Of a stretch of 54,888 nucleotides of DNA, positions 43,517-52,339 are shown piece by piece. The notes beneath the pieces were generated by a model. It worked only from the letters and a program-made list of their open reading frames with translations, made no database searches and was not told the origin of the DNA. The translations under genes were made by a program, and so were the position numbers. The stretch comes from Actinomycetota bacterium (GTDB lineage Bacteria; Actinomycetota; Acidimicrobiia; Acidimicrobiales; CAIXPF01). Positions within the stretch are counted from its first letter, which is position 1. Every line of letters begins with the position of its first letter. The stretch covers positions 1 to 54,888 of the forward strand of contig VGBO01000010.1 of NCBI GenBank assembly GCA_016870475.1. Reading direction: 5' to 3'.

Positions 43517-45127
43517 TCAGATGGGTGGGATCGTCCGGTGCCGTGGCGGGAACGCCGCGACCCGGCGCGGCGCCGTTCGGGCGAACGTGGTGGCGAGCAC
43601 GCGACGGGTGTCACGCGGGTCGACGACGTCGTCGATGCCGAAGGCCTCCGCGCCGCGCAGGGCGCCGCGTTGCGCCCGGAACACGCCGATCAGCTCGTCT
43701 CGTCGTGCCGTCGGGTCGGGGGCGGCGAGGTAGTCGGCGCGGTACGCCACGTCGACGGCCCCCTCGATGTTCATCGCGCAGATCTCCGCACCCGGCCAGG
43801 CGATCGCGAGGTCGGCGTCGAACGCCCGCCCGCCCGCCATGGCGAAGTACCCGAGGCCGTAGCCCTTGCGGAGCACGACCGACGCCCGCGGCACGGTCGA
43901 GTTGCCGAGCTCGTGGATCAGCTTCGCGCTGCGACGGCCGAGCGCCGTCCGCTCCGCACCCGGGCCGATGAGGAACCCGGGCATGTCGATGAGGAACACG
44001 AGCGGCAGACCGAACGCGTCGCACAGGGCGATGAAGTGCGCCGCCTTGTCGCAGGCGTTCGCGTCGAGCATCCCGGCGAGGTGGCCGGGATTGCTCGCCA
44101 CGAACCCGACGGGCCGACCGTCGAGCCGTGCGAGCGACGTCACGATGTTCTTCGCGAAGGTCGGCTTGAGCTCCATCACCGACCCGACGTCCGCGATCCG
44201 TTCCACGACGCGGCGGACGTCGTACCCCTTGCGGGAGTTCGTCGGCACGAGCGACACCAGGTCGTCGTCGCGACGGCCGATCGGGTCGCCGCACGGTGCG
44301 AACGGCACCGGCAGCGACGAGTTCGAGGGGAAGTACGACAGGAACCGCCGCACGGCCTCGAGGGCCGCCTCGTCGTCGTCGACGGCGAGATCCGCGAGGC
44401 CGTGACGGGTGGCCTGCACGTCCGGGCCGCCCATCTCCTCGTTCGTGAGCTCCTGGCCGGTCGCCGCCTTCACGAGTGCGGGTCCGGCGATGCCCATGGT
44501 CGCGCGCCGGGTCATCACCACGAAGTCGCACAATCCGGAGAAGTTCGTCGGCCCGGCGAACCCCGCACCGAGCATCGCGGCACACATCGGCACCCAGCCC
44601 GACATGCGGGCCATCGCCGCGAACGTGCCCAACCCACCGGCCGTGTTGCCGCCGGCCGCGAAGTGGCGGGCGTCGAGCCCCTCCTGGATGCGGTGTCCGC
44701 CGCCTTCCAGCAGCAGCACCAGCGGATGGCCGTGCTCGAGCGCCGCGTGGGTCACCCGGGCGTGCTTCTCGCCGCCAACCTTGCCGTTCGACCCGCCGAG
44801 GATCGTGAAGTCGAAGCTGACCACCGACACCGGCCGGCCGTCGACGGTCGCCGTGCCGGTCACGACCCCGTCGCCGGGCGCCTCGAGGTCCTCGGTGAAC
44901 GCGGTCTCCCGGCTCGGCTCCACGAGCGCACCGACCTCGAGGAAGCTGCCGGCGTCGGACAGTGCGGCGACGCGTTCCCGGGCGGTGAGACGACCCCGGT
45001 CGTGCTGACGGGCGACCGCCGCCGGGCGGGTCGCATCGAGCCCGAGGGCTCGCTTCGCCTCGACCGCAGCGAGGAGCTCCTCGGTCTCGGTCCGTGTCCG
45101 TTCCACTTCGCCGGGGTCGTGCGCCAC
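43517..45127 (-). CDS. Acyl-CoA carboxylase carboxyltransferase subunit (second copy type)
   Basis: 536 residues from a GTG at 45127, 7 bases after TAGGGT; the ORF-track start at 45709 is an open antisense frame through DoxX. HDRGRLTARERVAAL, VVSFDFTILGGSNGKVGGEKHAR, LLLEGGGHRIQEGLD and FLIDMPGFLIGPGAERTALGRR, then RKGYGLGYFAMAG, cover both crotonase-like halves. It is clearly diverged from pccB at 37584, so the two serve different acyl-CoA esters. No biotin-carrying partner is nearby. Confidence 0.87.
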   Translation of the reverse strand: MAHDPGEVERTRTETEELLAAVEAKRALGLDATRPAAVARQHDRGRLTARERVAALSDAGSFLEVGALVEPSRETAFTEDLEAPGDGVVTGTATVDGRPVSVVSFDFTILGGSNGKVGGEKHARVTHAALEHGHPLVLLLEGGGHRIQEGLDARHFAAGGNTAGGLGTFAAMARMSGWVPMCAAMLGAGFAGPTNFSGLCDFVVMTRRATMGIAGPALVKAATGQELTNEEMGGPDVQATRHGLADLAVDDDEAALEAVRRFLSYFPSNSSLPVPFAPCGDPIGRRDDDLVSLVPTNSRKGYDVRRVVERIADVGSVMELKPTFAKNIVTSLARLDGRPVGFVASNPGHLAGMLDANACDKAAHFIALCDAFGLPLVFLIDMPGFLIGPGAERTALGRRSAKLIHELGNSTVPRASVVLRKGYGLGYFAMAGGRAFDADLAIAWPGAEICAMNIEGAVDVAYRADYLAAPDPTARRDELIGVFRAQRGALRGAEAFGIDDVVDPRDTRRVLATTFARTAPRRVAAFPPRHRTIPPI

Positions 45128-45134
45128 GGCGGCG

Positions 45135-45140
45135 ACCCTA
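45135..45140 (-). promoter_or_regulatory. -10 hexamer TAGGGT of the carboxyltransferase gene
   Basis: It ends 7 bases before the GTG at 45127 and separates this gene from DoxX upstream. Confidence 0.5.
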
Positions 45141-45171
45141 CCGGTCGACCCGGCGTCGGGCCCGTCGTCCC

Positions 45172-45675
45172 TCAGCGGCCCGGACGCCAGAACACGGCGA
45201 GGTGGGCGAGACCGCCACCGACGCCGCCGACGCCGGCGATCGCCGCCCACCACCAGCTCGTCGCGAGGCCCGCGTCGCCGATGCCGAGGAGCGCGTCCAC
45301 CGAGATGCGGCCCGGCCCGGTCGCCCCGGCCGTGAACGTAGCGATCGCGAGCACGAACACGTACTCCCACCCCTGGTCGGGGTTGAAGATGAAGAAGCCC
45401 TTGTCGCGGTGCGCCGTGATGCCCGCCACGACCATCGTCCCGACGATCGCCGCGGCCGCCAGCGGGGTGGCGAACCCGACGGCGAACGCGAGTCCACCCA
45501 CGATCTCGCTGCCCGCCGCCATCCGGGCGTTCAACAACCCCGGCCGCACCCCCATCGACGCGAACCAGCCCGCCGCCCCGGCGAGACCGCCGCGCACCTT
45601 GTTCGCGCCGTGCAGGAACATCGTCACGCCGACGCCGACACGCAGCACCAGCAACGCCAGATCGACCGGATCCAT
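45172..45675 (-). CDS. DoxX family membrane protein
   Basis: 167 residues, four hydrophobic helices. LALLVLRVGVGVTMFLHGANKV and SMGVRPGLLNARMAAGSEIVGGLAFAVGF are the usual DoxX helices, followed by GFFIFNPDQGWEYVFVLA. DoxX proteins take part in thiol/quinone redox or oxidative stress complexes in the membrane; the role here is unknown. CAGGAT, an imperfect -10, lies 6 bases before the ATG. Confidence 0.88.
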   Translation of the reverse strand: MDPVDLALLVLRVGVGVTMFLHGANKVRGGLAGAAGWFASMGVRPGLLNARMAAGSEIVGGLAFAVGFATPLAAAAIVGTMVVAGITAHRDKGFFIFNPDQGWEYVFVLAIATFTAGATGPGRISVDALLGIGDAGLATSWWWAAIAGVGGVGGGLAHLAVFWRPGR

Positions 45676-45701
45676 GCGCGCATCCTGCCATCATTCGCAG
45701 C

Positions 45702-46673
45702 GTGACCACCGCACCCCGCCTCGACCTCGACGTCGTGTTCGGACTCCCCGTCGCCGAGACGGTCGCCGGGTACCAGGACTTCGCCCGCCTCGTGGTCGAC
45801 CTCGGGTACCGGCGGCTCTGGATGCCGGAGACCTACCGGTTGGACCCGATCAGCTTCGGCGGCTGGGTCGCATCCACGTTCCCCGGCCACCCGGTCGGCC
45901 TCGGTCCGATGCCCGGGGTGTTGCGCACCGGCCCGCAGCTCGCCATGGCCGCCGCCACGCTCGTCGGCCTCGGCGCCACCGACCTCGAGGCGATCGTCGG
46001 CGCATCCTCCCCCGCCATGGTGCAGGGGTGGCACAACCGGCGTCCCCTCACCGTCGCCGGGATGGCGTCGCTCCTCGCCGCGACCCGGGCCGCGTGCGAC
46101 GGTGCGCCGACGGCGCACGAGGACGGGGAGTTCCGCACGAGCGGGTTCACCAACGGGTTCGGTGCCGTGCGCCTGCCGATCGGCATGGCGTCGTTCGGCC
46201 CGCGCATGCTCCGACTCGCCGGACGGATCGCCGACCGGGTGGCGCTCAACATGATCAGCCCCGCAGCCGTGCCGGCGTTCGTCGCCGAGATCGCCGAGGG
46301 CGCCCGAGCGGCGGGCCGGCCCACGCCACCGGTGACGGTGTGGGCGCACGTCTGCCTCGACCCGACCGAGGAGAACGTGACGTTCTCCAAGCGGTTCCTC
46401 GCCGGGTACGTGCGCGTCCCCGGCTACGACCGGAACTTCGCCCTGCAGGGCTTCGCGGACGTGGTCGAGGCCGCCAAGGCGGCACCGTCGGCCCGGGAGG
46501 TGCGCGCGCTGATCCCCGACGAACTGCTCGTCACCGCACTCGGGTTCGGCTCGCTCGCCGAGATCCGGGCACGCCTCGACGCGTACCGGGAGGTCGGCGT
46601 CGGCATGGCGATCGTGCCGTCCACGGTGAGCGACCCGGGAGCGGTGCGGACCATGACGGCGCTCGCCCGATGA
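45702..46673 (+). CDS. LLM class F420-dependent oxidoreductase
   Basis: 323 residues from a GTG at 45702. It lacks the EHH loop of luciferases and instead has LVVDLGYRRLWMPETYRLDPI, then RTGPQLAMAAATLVGLG, PIGMASFGPRMLRLAGRIADRVALNM and VTVWAHVCLDPTEENV, like the F420-dependent methylene-tetrahydromethanopterin-reductase branch. The substrate is unknown. Divergent from DoxX by 26 bases with only weak -10 matches. Confidence 0.83.
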   Translation: MTTAPRLDLDVVFGLPVAETVAGYQDFARLVVDLGYRRLWMPETYRLDPISFGGWVASTFPGHPVGLGPMPGVLRTGPQLAMAAATLVGLGATDLEAIVGASSPAMVQGWHNRRPLTVAGMASLLAATRAACDGAPTAHEDGEFRTSGFTNGFGAVRLPIGMASFGPRMLRLAGRIADRVALNMISPAAVPAFVAEIAEGARAAGRPTPPVTVWAHVCLDPTEENVTFSKRFLAGYVRVPGYDRNFALQGFADVVEAAKAAPSAREVRALIPDELLVTALGFGSLAEIRARLDAYREVGVGMAIVPSTVSDPGAVRTMTALAR

Positions 46674-46713
46674 CGGACCGCGTCCGGACCATCGCATGTG
46701 GGAGGCTGCACCG

Positions 46714-47424
46714 GTGCGCGTGACCGAGATCTGGCGCTACCCGGTGAAGTCGATGCAGGGTGAACGGCTCGACCGCAGCACCGTCGGGATTGCGGGCCTC
46801 GCCGGGGACCGGCAGTGGGGCGTGCTCGACACGGCCACCGGACTCACCCTGACGGCGCGTCGGGAACCCCGCCTGCTCGAGGCGACCGCCCGCTACGACG
46901 AGGCGACCGACGACGTGCACCTCGACCTCCCGAACGGTGCCACCGACCTGTCCGCTTGGCTCGGTCGCCCGGTGCGGCTCGTCCGCGCCGGAGGCGGGGT
47001 GCGTGGGCGCTACGAGATCGCCGAGGACGCCGAGGACGAGGCCGGGTCGCCGTGGGTGCAGTGGGACGGACCAGACGCCACCTTCCACGACACCGGGCGG
47101 ACCGTCGTGTCGGTCCTCGCCACCGGGTCGTTGCGCTCCTGGGACGTCCGCCGGTTCCGGGGCAACCTGATCGTCGAAGCCGGCGAGGGCGCGGAGGCGT
47201 CGCTCGCCGGGCACGTGGTCGCCCTCGGCACGGCGCGGGCTTCCGGCACGCGGCCGATCAATCGTTGTGTGCTCGTCACCCGTCCGCAGCCCGGCGGGAT
47301 CGCTCGCGACCTCGACGTGCTGCGCACCATCAACCGCGAACGTGACGGGAAGCTCGGTGTCGGTCTCCGCGTCACCACCGCCGGTGTCGTCGCCGTCGGC
47401 GACGAGATCACCGTCCTCGACTGA
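46714..47424 (+). CDS. MOSC domain protein
   Basis: 236 residues. The GTG at 46714 has GGGAGG 8 bases upstream, better than the ATG at 46696. The N-terminal beta barrel reads VTEIWRYPVKSMQGERLDRSTV with GLAGDRQWGVLD. The MOSC core follows (RFRGNLIVEAGEGAEASLAG, INRCVLVTRPQPGGIARDLDVLRTI) with the conserved Cys in NRC. These proteins carry sulfur or bind molybdenum cofactor, as in mARC/YcbX-type N-hydroxylated-compound reductases; no ferredoxin domain is fused here. Confidence 0.87.
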   Translation: MRVTEIWRYPVKSMQGERLDRSTVGIAGLAGDRQWGVLDTATGLTLTARREPRLLEATARYDEATDDVHLDLPNGATDLSAWLGRPVRLVRAGGGVRGRYEIAEDAEDEAGSPWVQWDGPDATFHDTGRTVVSVLATGSLRSWDVRRFRGNLIVEAGEGAEASLAGHVVALGTARASGTRPINRCVLVTRPQPGGIARDLDVLRTINRERDGKLGVGLRVTTAGVVAVGDEITVLD

Positions 47425-47453
47425 CCGCAACCCCACCCTTGGAGCACCTCCCC

Positions 47454-48266
47454 GTGGAAACCGCAGGAACCCTCGCCCGACCCGACGGCATCGTCCTCGC
47501 CTACGAGGACACGGGCGGCGACGGCCCCGTCGTGGTGCTCACCCACGGGTTCACGCTCACGCTCCGGTCCTGGGACCCGACCGTCGCCCCGCTCGTCGAG
47601 GCGGGCTACCGGGTCGTGACCTGGGACGTGCGCGGCCACGGGTGGACGGCCGGGCCCGACGACCCGGCGCCGTACACGCTCGACGCGGTGATCGGCGACC
47701 TCGCCGCACTCATCGACCACGTCACCGACCGGCCCGTCGTCCTCGGCGGCTTGTCCTTCGGTGGGATGCTCGCCATGGCGGCCTGGGCGGACCCGTCGTT
47801 CCGCCGTCGGGTGCGGGCGCTCGTGCTCGCCGACACCGGGCCCGGGTTCCGCAATGCGGAAGCCCGCGACGCCTGGAACCGCACGGCGCACGAGCAGGCC
47901 GACGCGCTCGCCACCCGAGGCGCTGCGACGTTCCTCGAAGGTGACCTCGGTCCGACCCAGCCCGGCGCCGAGGCGCACCTCGGCCTCGAACGCCACCGGA
48001 GCCTGCGCTCCCTCGAGCTCGCCATGCGCGGGTTCCTCACCCAGCACGACGCCCGCATGATGGACACGCTCGACACGATCGACGTGCCGACCCTCATCGT
48101 CGTCGGTGAGGACGACACCCCGTTCCTGCGGGCGTGCGACGTGATGGCCGGCAAGATCGCCGGTTCCCAGCTCGTCCGCATCCCCGCTGCCGGCCACCTC
48201 GCGAACCTCGACAACCCAGCGGCGTTCGACGCCGCGCTCGGCGGTTTCCTGCGGGGCATGGCGTGA
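47454..48266 (+). CDS. Alpha/beta hydrolase
   Basis: 270 residues from a GTG at 47454 that has TTGGAG 9 bases upstream. HGFTLTLRSWD is the oxyanion loop, GGLSFGG the nucleophile elbow (Ser about 101), VGEDDTPF the Asp (about 220-221) and AAGHLANLDNP the His (about 248). Paralog of the hydrolase at 8243. It overlaps the CaiB-type gene by GTGA, so it may act on a CoA-linked or related ester, though the substrate is not known. Confidence 0.87.
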   Translation: METAGTLARPDGIVLAYEDTGGDGPVVVLTHGFTLTLRSWDPTVAPLVEAGYRVVTWDVRGHGWTAGPDDPAPYTLDAVIGDLAALIDHVTDRPVVLGGLSFGGMLAMAAWADPSFRRRVRALVLADTGPGFRNAEARDAWNRTAHEQADALATRGAATFLEGDLGPTQPGAEAHLGLERHRSLRSLELAMRGFLTQHDARMMDTLDTIDVPTLIVVGEDDTPFLRACDVMAGKIAGSQLVRIPAAGHLANLDNPAAFDAALGGFLRGMA

Positions 48267-49432
48267 CGGGGCCCGGCGGCGACGACCGGCCGGGACCGCT
48301 CGCCGACATCCGGGTCCTCGACCTGTCGACCGTCTTCGCCGGTCCCAACTGCGCCCGCTACCTCGCTGATTTCGGCGCCGACGTGATCAAGGTCGAACGG
48401 CCCGACGGAGGCGACACGTCACGCAACGTCGGCTGGCGCGACCCCGTCGACGGGCAGACCTACTTCCACAAGCTCGCGAACCGCGGCAAGCGCGCCATCA
48501 CCCTGGACCTGAAGTCCGACGAGGGACGCGATCACCTGCTGCGACTCGTCGACCGGTCCGACGTGCTCGTGGAGAACTTCCGCCCGGGCAAGCTCGAGGC
48601 GCTCGGGCTCGGGCCGGACGTGCTGCACGCCCGGAACCCGCGGCTGGTCGTCACCCGGGTCACCGGGTTCGGGCAGACGGGTCCGTACCGGCATCGGGCC
48701 GGGTTCGCGACGCTCGCCGAGGCGATGAGCGGGTTCGCCGTCATCAACGGCGAACCGGACCGCGGTCCGCTGCTCCCGCCGATCGCCCTCACCGACGAGG
48801 TGACCGCGCTCGTCGCTGCGTTCGGCACGATGGTCGCCCTCCACAGCGGGGTCGGCCAGGTCGTCGACGTGAGCCTGTTCGAGTCGCTGTTCCAGCTCAT
48901 GGGGCCGTTGCCGTCCGCGTACGGCGTGCTCGGCTACCTGATGCCCCGCATGGGGTCGCGCCTGCCGTACACCGTGCCGCGGAGCTGTTACCGCTGCGCC
49001 GACGGACGTTGGGTCGCCGTGTCCACCACCGCCGACCCGGTGGCCCGACGGGTGATGCGGCTCATCGGCTGCGGTGACGACGAACGCTTCGCCACCTTCG
49101 AGGGTCGCACCGCACACGCCGACGAGCTCGACGACCGGATGGCCGCATGGCTCGCCGAACGCCGCGCGGCCGACGCCGTTGCCGCGTTCGAGGAGGCCGA
49201 GGCCGCCGCGGCGATCGTCTACGACATGGCCGACATCTTCGCCGACCCGCACTTCGCCGCCCGCGAGGCGATCCTCACGACCGACGGCACCCCACAGCAG
49301 GGTCTCGTCGCAAAGCTGTCGGGCACCCCGGGCCGGGTCCGGTGGACCGGCAGGCCCCTCGGCGCCGACACCGACGAGGTGCTCGCCGAACTTGAGGTGG
49401 ACGCGGCTCGAGACGGCGACGAGGTCCCATGA
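48263..49432 (+). CDS. CaiB/BaiF-type CoA transferase (family III)
   Basis: 389 residues. VLDLSTVFAGPNCARYLADFGADVIKVERPDGGD is the N-terminal signature, NRGKRAITLDLKSDEGRDHLLRLVDRSDVLVENFRPG follows, and the active Asp is in PIALTDEVTAL. It moves CoA between carboxylic acids by an enzyme-bound anhydride. GTG start inside the hydrolase stop and an ATGA junction with the next gene make a three-gene operon. Confidence 0.9.
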   Translation: MTGPGGDDRPGPLADIRVLDLSTVFAGPNCARYLADFGADVIKVERPDGGDTSRNVGWRDPVDGQTYFHKLANRGKRAITLDLKSDEGRDHLLRLVDRSDVLVENFRPGKLEALGLGPDVLHARNPRLVVTRVTGFGQTGPYRHRAGFATLAEAMSGFAVINGEPDRGPLLPPIALTDEVTALVAAFGTMVALHSGVGQVVDVSLFESLFQLMGPLPSAYGVLGYLMPRMGSRLPYTVPRSCYRCADGRWVAVSTTADPVARRVMRLIGCGDDERFATFEGRTAHADELDDRMAAWLAERRAADAVAAFEEAEAAAAIVYDMADIFADPHFAAREAILTTDGTPQQGLVAKLSGTPGRVRWTGRPLGADTDEVLAELEVDAARDGDEVP

Positions 49433-49974
49433 CCGCTGGTCGCTCGTCGGCGACGATCCGCTCGGCGGTCGCCGCCGACGTACCGTCGCTACCGCGGGTC
49501 GAGACGAGTTCGGGCACGCGCTCTCGAACGATCGGGCTCCATTCGATCGCGGACGACCTCCCGCCGGACCAGGGACGACTTCTCGAGCACGTGGACGCTG
49601 GCACCGCCTGGGTCGCCGAGATCGCCGACGTGATCGTCGGATACGCGATTGCCAGTGTCGTCGACGGAGCAGGCCACCTCGACCAGGTGAGCGTGGTGCC
49701 CGAGGCGGAGCGCAGGGGAATCGGCAGCGCGCTCATCGACATCGTGGTCGATTGGTCACGACGCTCGGGACATGAGCACATCACGCTCACCACGTTCGTG
49801 GACGTGCCCTGGAACGGGCCGTTCTACGAGAGCCTCGGATTCCGCTACCTCGAGGAAGCATCGTTCGGGCCGGAGCTGCGGGAGATCCGCGCGTATGAAC
49901 GCGCTTGCGGGCTCGACGTTGTCGCCCGCGCTGCGATGTGGCGCCATATCGACGGGGGACGAGGCGCAGACTGA
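49429..49974 (+). CDS. GNAT family N-acetyltransferase
   Basis: 181 residues. AAGHLDQVSVVPEAERRGIGSALI-type strand and helix (HLDQVSVVPEAERRGIGSAL) bind acetyl-CoA, and NGPFYESLGFRYLEE is the C-terminal motif. The substrate is unknown. ATGA overlap with the CaiB gene. Its codon use looks a little less GC-extreme than its neighbours near both ends (for example GAGACGAGTTCG, TATGAACGC), which may mean later acquisition, but the difference is small. Confidence 0.85.
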   Translation: MTAGRSSATIRSAVAADVPSLPRVETSSGTRSRTIGLHSIADDLPPDQGRLLEHVDAGTAWVAEIADVIVGYAIASVVDGAGHLDQVSVVPEAERRGIGSALIDIVVDWSRRSGHEHITLTTFVDVPWNGPFYESLGFRYLEEASFGPELREIRAYERACGLDVVARAAMWRHIDGGRGAD

Positions 49975-49976
49975 CG

Positions 49977-50804
49977 TCAGTCGGCGGGTTCGACGATCGC
50001 GGTGCCCTGCGCCATGACCCGCTCGCCGCCGACGTCGAGGAGCTCGACACGCGCGGTGAGCGACGAGGGTCGGCGGCGGAGCACCGTCGCCGTTGAGCGG
50101 AACGGCCCGCTCTTCGCTGCGCCGAGGTAGTACACGTGCAGGAACCCGAGCCGCGGTACCGCAGTGGGCAGGCCGGTCGCCGGGTCGGGAGCCGACGCCG
50201 CGAGGTCGAGCGCCGCCTGTTCGAGCGCGACGGCGACGACACCGCCCTGCACCGACCCGAAGCTGTTGCGGATCGTCTCGTGCAACCCGAACTCGACGAC
50301 CCCGGGGGCGCGGTGGTCGAACCCGACGAGGTCCGCGATCGGTTCGGCGATCGCGGCCTCCCCCCGGCCGTAGTCGACGACGTCGGCCACGACCGTCACC
50401 GGCGTGTCGCCACGTCGGGGCAGCCGACTGAAGGTGACCTCGGCGTAGGCGACCGGTTCGCCGTCGGCGTCGACGGTCGTCTCGCTCACCACCGAGTTGC
50501 GCCCCGCCCGCACCACCCGGGACACCGCGTGCAGGGTCGACCCGGCCGGTGCACCGGCGATCCGGTGGATCGCGAGGTCGAACGTCGCCGTCCAGTCGGG
50601 TTCGACCTGGCGCACGGTCAGCGTGCCGGCCGCCATGTCCACCATCACCCCGATCACGGCGAGGCGGGCGTCGCCGGCTGCGTCGCAGATCTCCGGGGAG
50701 ACGGGCATCGTCGAGGTGAGGCGGTCGACCTCGCGCCGGTCGAGAATGATCCCGAGTTGCCGCAGGAGATGCCCGGGTGGCGGGTAGATGCGGGGCGTCG
50801 TCAT
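49977..50804 (-). CDS. PaaI-like double-hotdog thioesterase
   Basis: 275 residues. Two hotdog halves: residues about 20-130 (LAVIGVMVDMAAGTLTVRQVEPDW, VAYAEVTFSRL) and 150-275 (RNSFGSVQGGVVAVALEQAALDLAA, PRLGFLHVYYLG, VELLDVGGERVMAQGTAIV). The second half keeps the QGGVVAVALEQAA thioesterase helix. An acyl-CoA substrate is likely. ATG lies 9 bases after TAGGGT. Convergent with the GNAT gene, stops 2 bases apart. Confidence 0.83.
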   Translation of the reverse strand: MTTPRIYPPPGHLLRQLGIILDRREVDRLTSTMPVSPEICDAAGDARLAVIGVMVDMAAGTLTVRQVEPDWTATFDLAIHRIAGAPAGSTLHAVSRVVRAGRNSVVSETTVDADGEPVAYAEVTFSRLPRRGDTPVTVVADVVDYGRGEAAIAEPIADLVGFDHRAPGVVEFGLHETIRNSFGSVQGGVVAVALEQAALDLAASAPDPATGLPTAVPRLGFLHVYYLGAAKSGPFRSTATVLRRRPSSLTARVELLDVGGERVMAQGTAIVEPAD

Positions 50805-50813
50805 GCCGGGGCG

Positions 50814-50854
50814 ACCCTAGTCCCCGGGCGCGTCGGCCTCGACGTGCCTACAGT
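50814..50854. promoter_or_regulatory. Divergent leaderless promoters (thioesterase / MaoC genes)
   Basis: TAGGGT on the minus strand (50819-50814) is 9 bases from the ATG at 50804. TACAGT on the plus strand (50849-50854) is 7 bases from the ATG at 50862. Confidence 0.55.
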
Positions 50855-50861
50855 TCCGGCG

Positions 50862-51368
50862 ATGCAGGACCAACCGACCGACGAGTCGCTCGTCCCCGAC
50901 GAGACGAGAGCCCTCGTGGGCACCCTCGTCGCTGAACCCGTCCGGGCGGAGATCACCGCGAAGGAGTCGCAGCGCTACGCGCAGGCGGTCGGCGACCTCG
51001 ACCCCGTGTACTTCGACATCGACGCCGCCAGCGCCGCCGGTCACCCGACCCTCGTCGCCCCGCCGACGTTCGTCACCCACGCCGTCGTCGTCGGCCTGCC
51101 GCTCGACCGCATCCGCACCGACGGCTTGTTCACCGGCGCCATGCCGATGCGACTACGGGTGCAACGCACCATGTTCGGCGGTGAGGAGTGGGACTTCGAC
51201 GCCCCGGTGTACGTGGGTGACACGATCACCGCGGAGACCCGCCTCGCGTCGATCGACGAGAAGGCCGGTTCGAAGGGGCCCTTCGTGCGCATCGTGCGGG
51301 AGACCACGTTCACCAACCAGCACGGCGACGTCGTTGCCCGCAGCCGGCAGATCGGGATCGCACGATGA
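50862..51368 (+). CDS. MaoC-like N-terminal (FAS1-type) dehydratase subunit
   Basis: 168 residues from the ATG at 50862; the ORF-track start at 50136 is antisense to the thioesterase. EITAKESQRYAQAVGDLDPVYFDIDAASAAG and LVAPPTFVTHAVV are the hotdog landmarks of the MaoC_dehydrat_N family, then a late strand FVRIVRETTFTNQHGDVVARS. Such subunits lack the catalytic pair and work as a heterodimer with a MaoC partner, here the next gene, like HadAB or ChsH1/ChsH2 in mycobacteria. Confidence 0.85.
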   Translation: MQDQPTDESLVPDETRALVGTLVAEPVRAEITAKESQRYAQAVGDLDPVYFDIDAASAAGHPTLVAPPTFVTHAVVVGLPLDRIRTDGLFTGAMPMRLRVQRTMFGGEEWDFDAPVYVGDTITAETRLASIDEKAGSKGPFVRIVRETTFTNQHGDVVARSRQIGIAR

Positions 51369-51787
51369 GCCCCACCCAGGTCCACCTCGAGGACGTCGCC
51401 GTCGGCGCGGTCCTGCCCCGGGTCGTCCGAAACGCGAGCCGCGTGCAGCTCTTCCTCTACTCCGCCGCGACGTGGAACCCGCACCGCATCCACTACGACG
51501 TCGACTACGCCCGCTTCGAAGGGCACGAGGACGTGCTCGTGCACGGCCCGCTGCAGGGGGCCTGGCTCACCCAGTACGTGACCTCGTGGGCGGGTCCGCG
51601 CGCGCGGCTGCTGTCGGTGCAGTGGCAGAACCGGGCGAGTGCGTTCCCCGAGCGCGACCTCCACTTCGACGGCCGGGTCACCGCCGTCGACGGCGACGTC
51701 GTCACCCTCGAGATCACCGAGGCGGACCCCGACGGCCGGGTGCTCATGCCCGCGACGGCGACGGTCCGACTGCCCCGCAGGGGCTGA
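51365..51787 (+). CDS. MaoC-like dehydratase catalytic subunit
   Basis: 140 residues, ATGA overlap with its partner. The hydratase motif is SAATWNPHRIHYDVDYARFEGHEDVLVHGPLQGAW, with Asn/His and the HGPLQ helix of the active site. Together with the preceding subunit it should hydrate or dehydrate an enoyl-/3-hydroxyacyl-CoA. The substrate (fatty, steroid or other acyl-CoA) is unknown. Confidence 0.87.
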   Translation: MSPTQVHLEDVAVGAVLPRVVRNASRVQLFLYSAATWNPHRIHYDVDYARFEGHEDVLVHGPLQGAWLTQYVTSWAGPRARLLSVQWQNRASAFPERDLHFDGRVTAVDGDVVTLEITEADPDGRVLMPATATVRLPRRG

Positions 51788-51808
51788 GGCGCCTCGTTCG
51801 ACCCTCCG

Positions 51809-52339
51809 TCAGATGCCGGCGATCCGGGCGACGCGCGGGTCGTCCGGGCCGAGCAGGACCGCGAGCCGCTGGGTGCACACGGCACGGTCGAGCGTTCCCG
51901 ACGCCGCCATCTCGTCGATGTCCACCCAGTCCTTCGGCCGGTCGAACATCGCCTTGAACACGGCGAGGTCCTCGGGAGCGAGGATCCGGATCGAACTCCC
52001 GGCGAAGGGCACCGTGCGACGACGGGTGGCGACCTCGAGGTGGAACGGTGACGCGGCGAAGAACACGTCGATCGGCGTGTCGTCCCACCACAGGCGCACC
52101 TGATCGTCTGCGAGTGCGGCCCGGACGTCGGCCTCGCCGTACACGACGCCCGCGGGGAGGGCGGTGAAGACCCGGGCGGCGTCGGACGCCTCGACGAACA
52201 CGTTCACGTCGATGTCACGGGTCCCACGCGGCTCCTCGGTCGCGTAGGCAAGCGCCAGCGCGCCGCCGATCGCCCACTCGATCGCGGCGTCGTCGAGCGC
52301 TGCGGCGATGGCACGGACGCGATCGACGAGCGACGTCAC
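51809..52339 (-). CDS. Nucleotidyltransferase-fold protein, candidate toxin of a type IV/AbiEii-like pair
   Basis: 176 residues, GTG start overlapping the XRE stop (GTGA). IGGALALAYATEEPRGTRDIDV (about 25-46) is the nucleotidyltransferase core, with GG and the Asp-x-Asp metal pair, the third acid is in TPIDVFFA, and APEDLAVFKAMFDRPKDWVDI is the usual C-terminal helix. Standalone enzymes of this fold paired with an HTH gene are found as MNT, AbiEii or MenT-type toxins that modify tRNA or proteins. Toxicity is inference from fold and gene pairing. Confidence 0.78.
   Translation of the reverse strand: MTSLVDRVRAIAAALDDAAIEWAIGGALALAYATEEPRGTRDIDVNVFVEASDAARVFTALPAGVVYGEADVRAALADDQVRLWWDDTPIDVFFAASPFHLEVATRRRTVPFAGSSIRILAPEDLAVFKAMFDRPKDWVDIDEMAASGTLDRAVCTQRLAVLLGPDDPRVARIAGI

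Noticed and set aside
43538-46723. 1061-residue plus-strand ORF
   Set aside because: It is antisense to the carboxyltransferase and DoxX genes, is Arg/His/Pro-rich, has no domain, and results from high GC lowering stop frequency.
49969-49982. GACTGACGTCAGTC palindrome between the GNAT and thioesterase stops
   Set aside because: Perfect but without a loop, so it would make a poor hairpin. It arises from two convergent TGA stops; kept only as a note.
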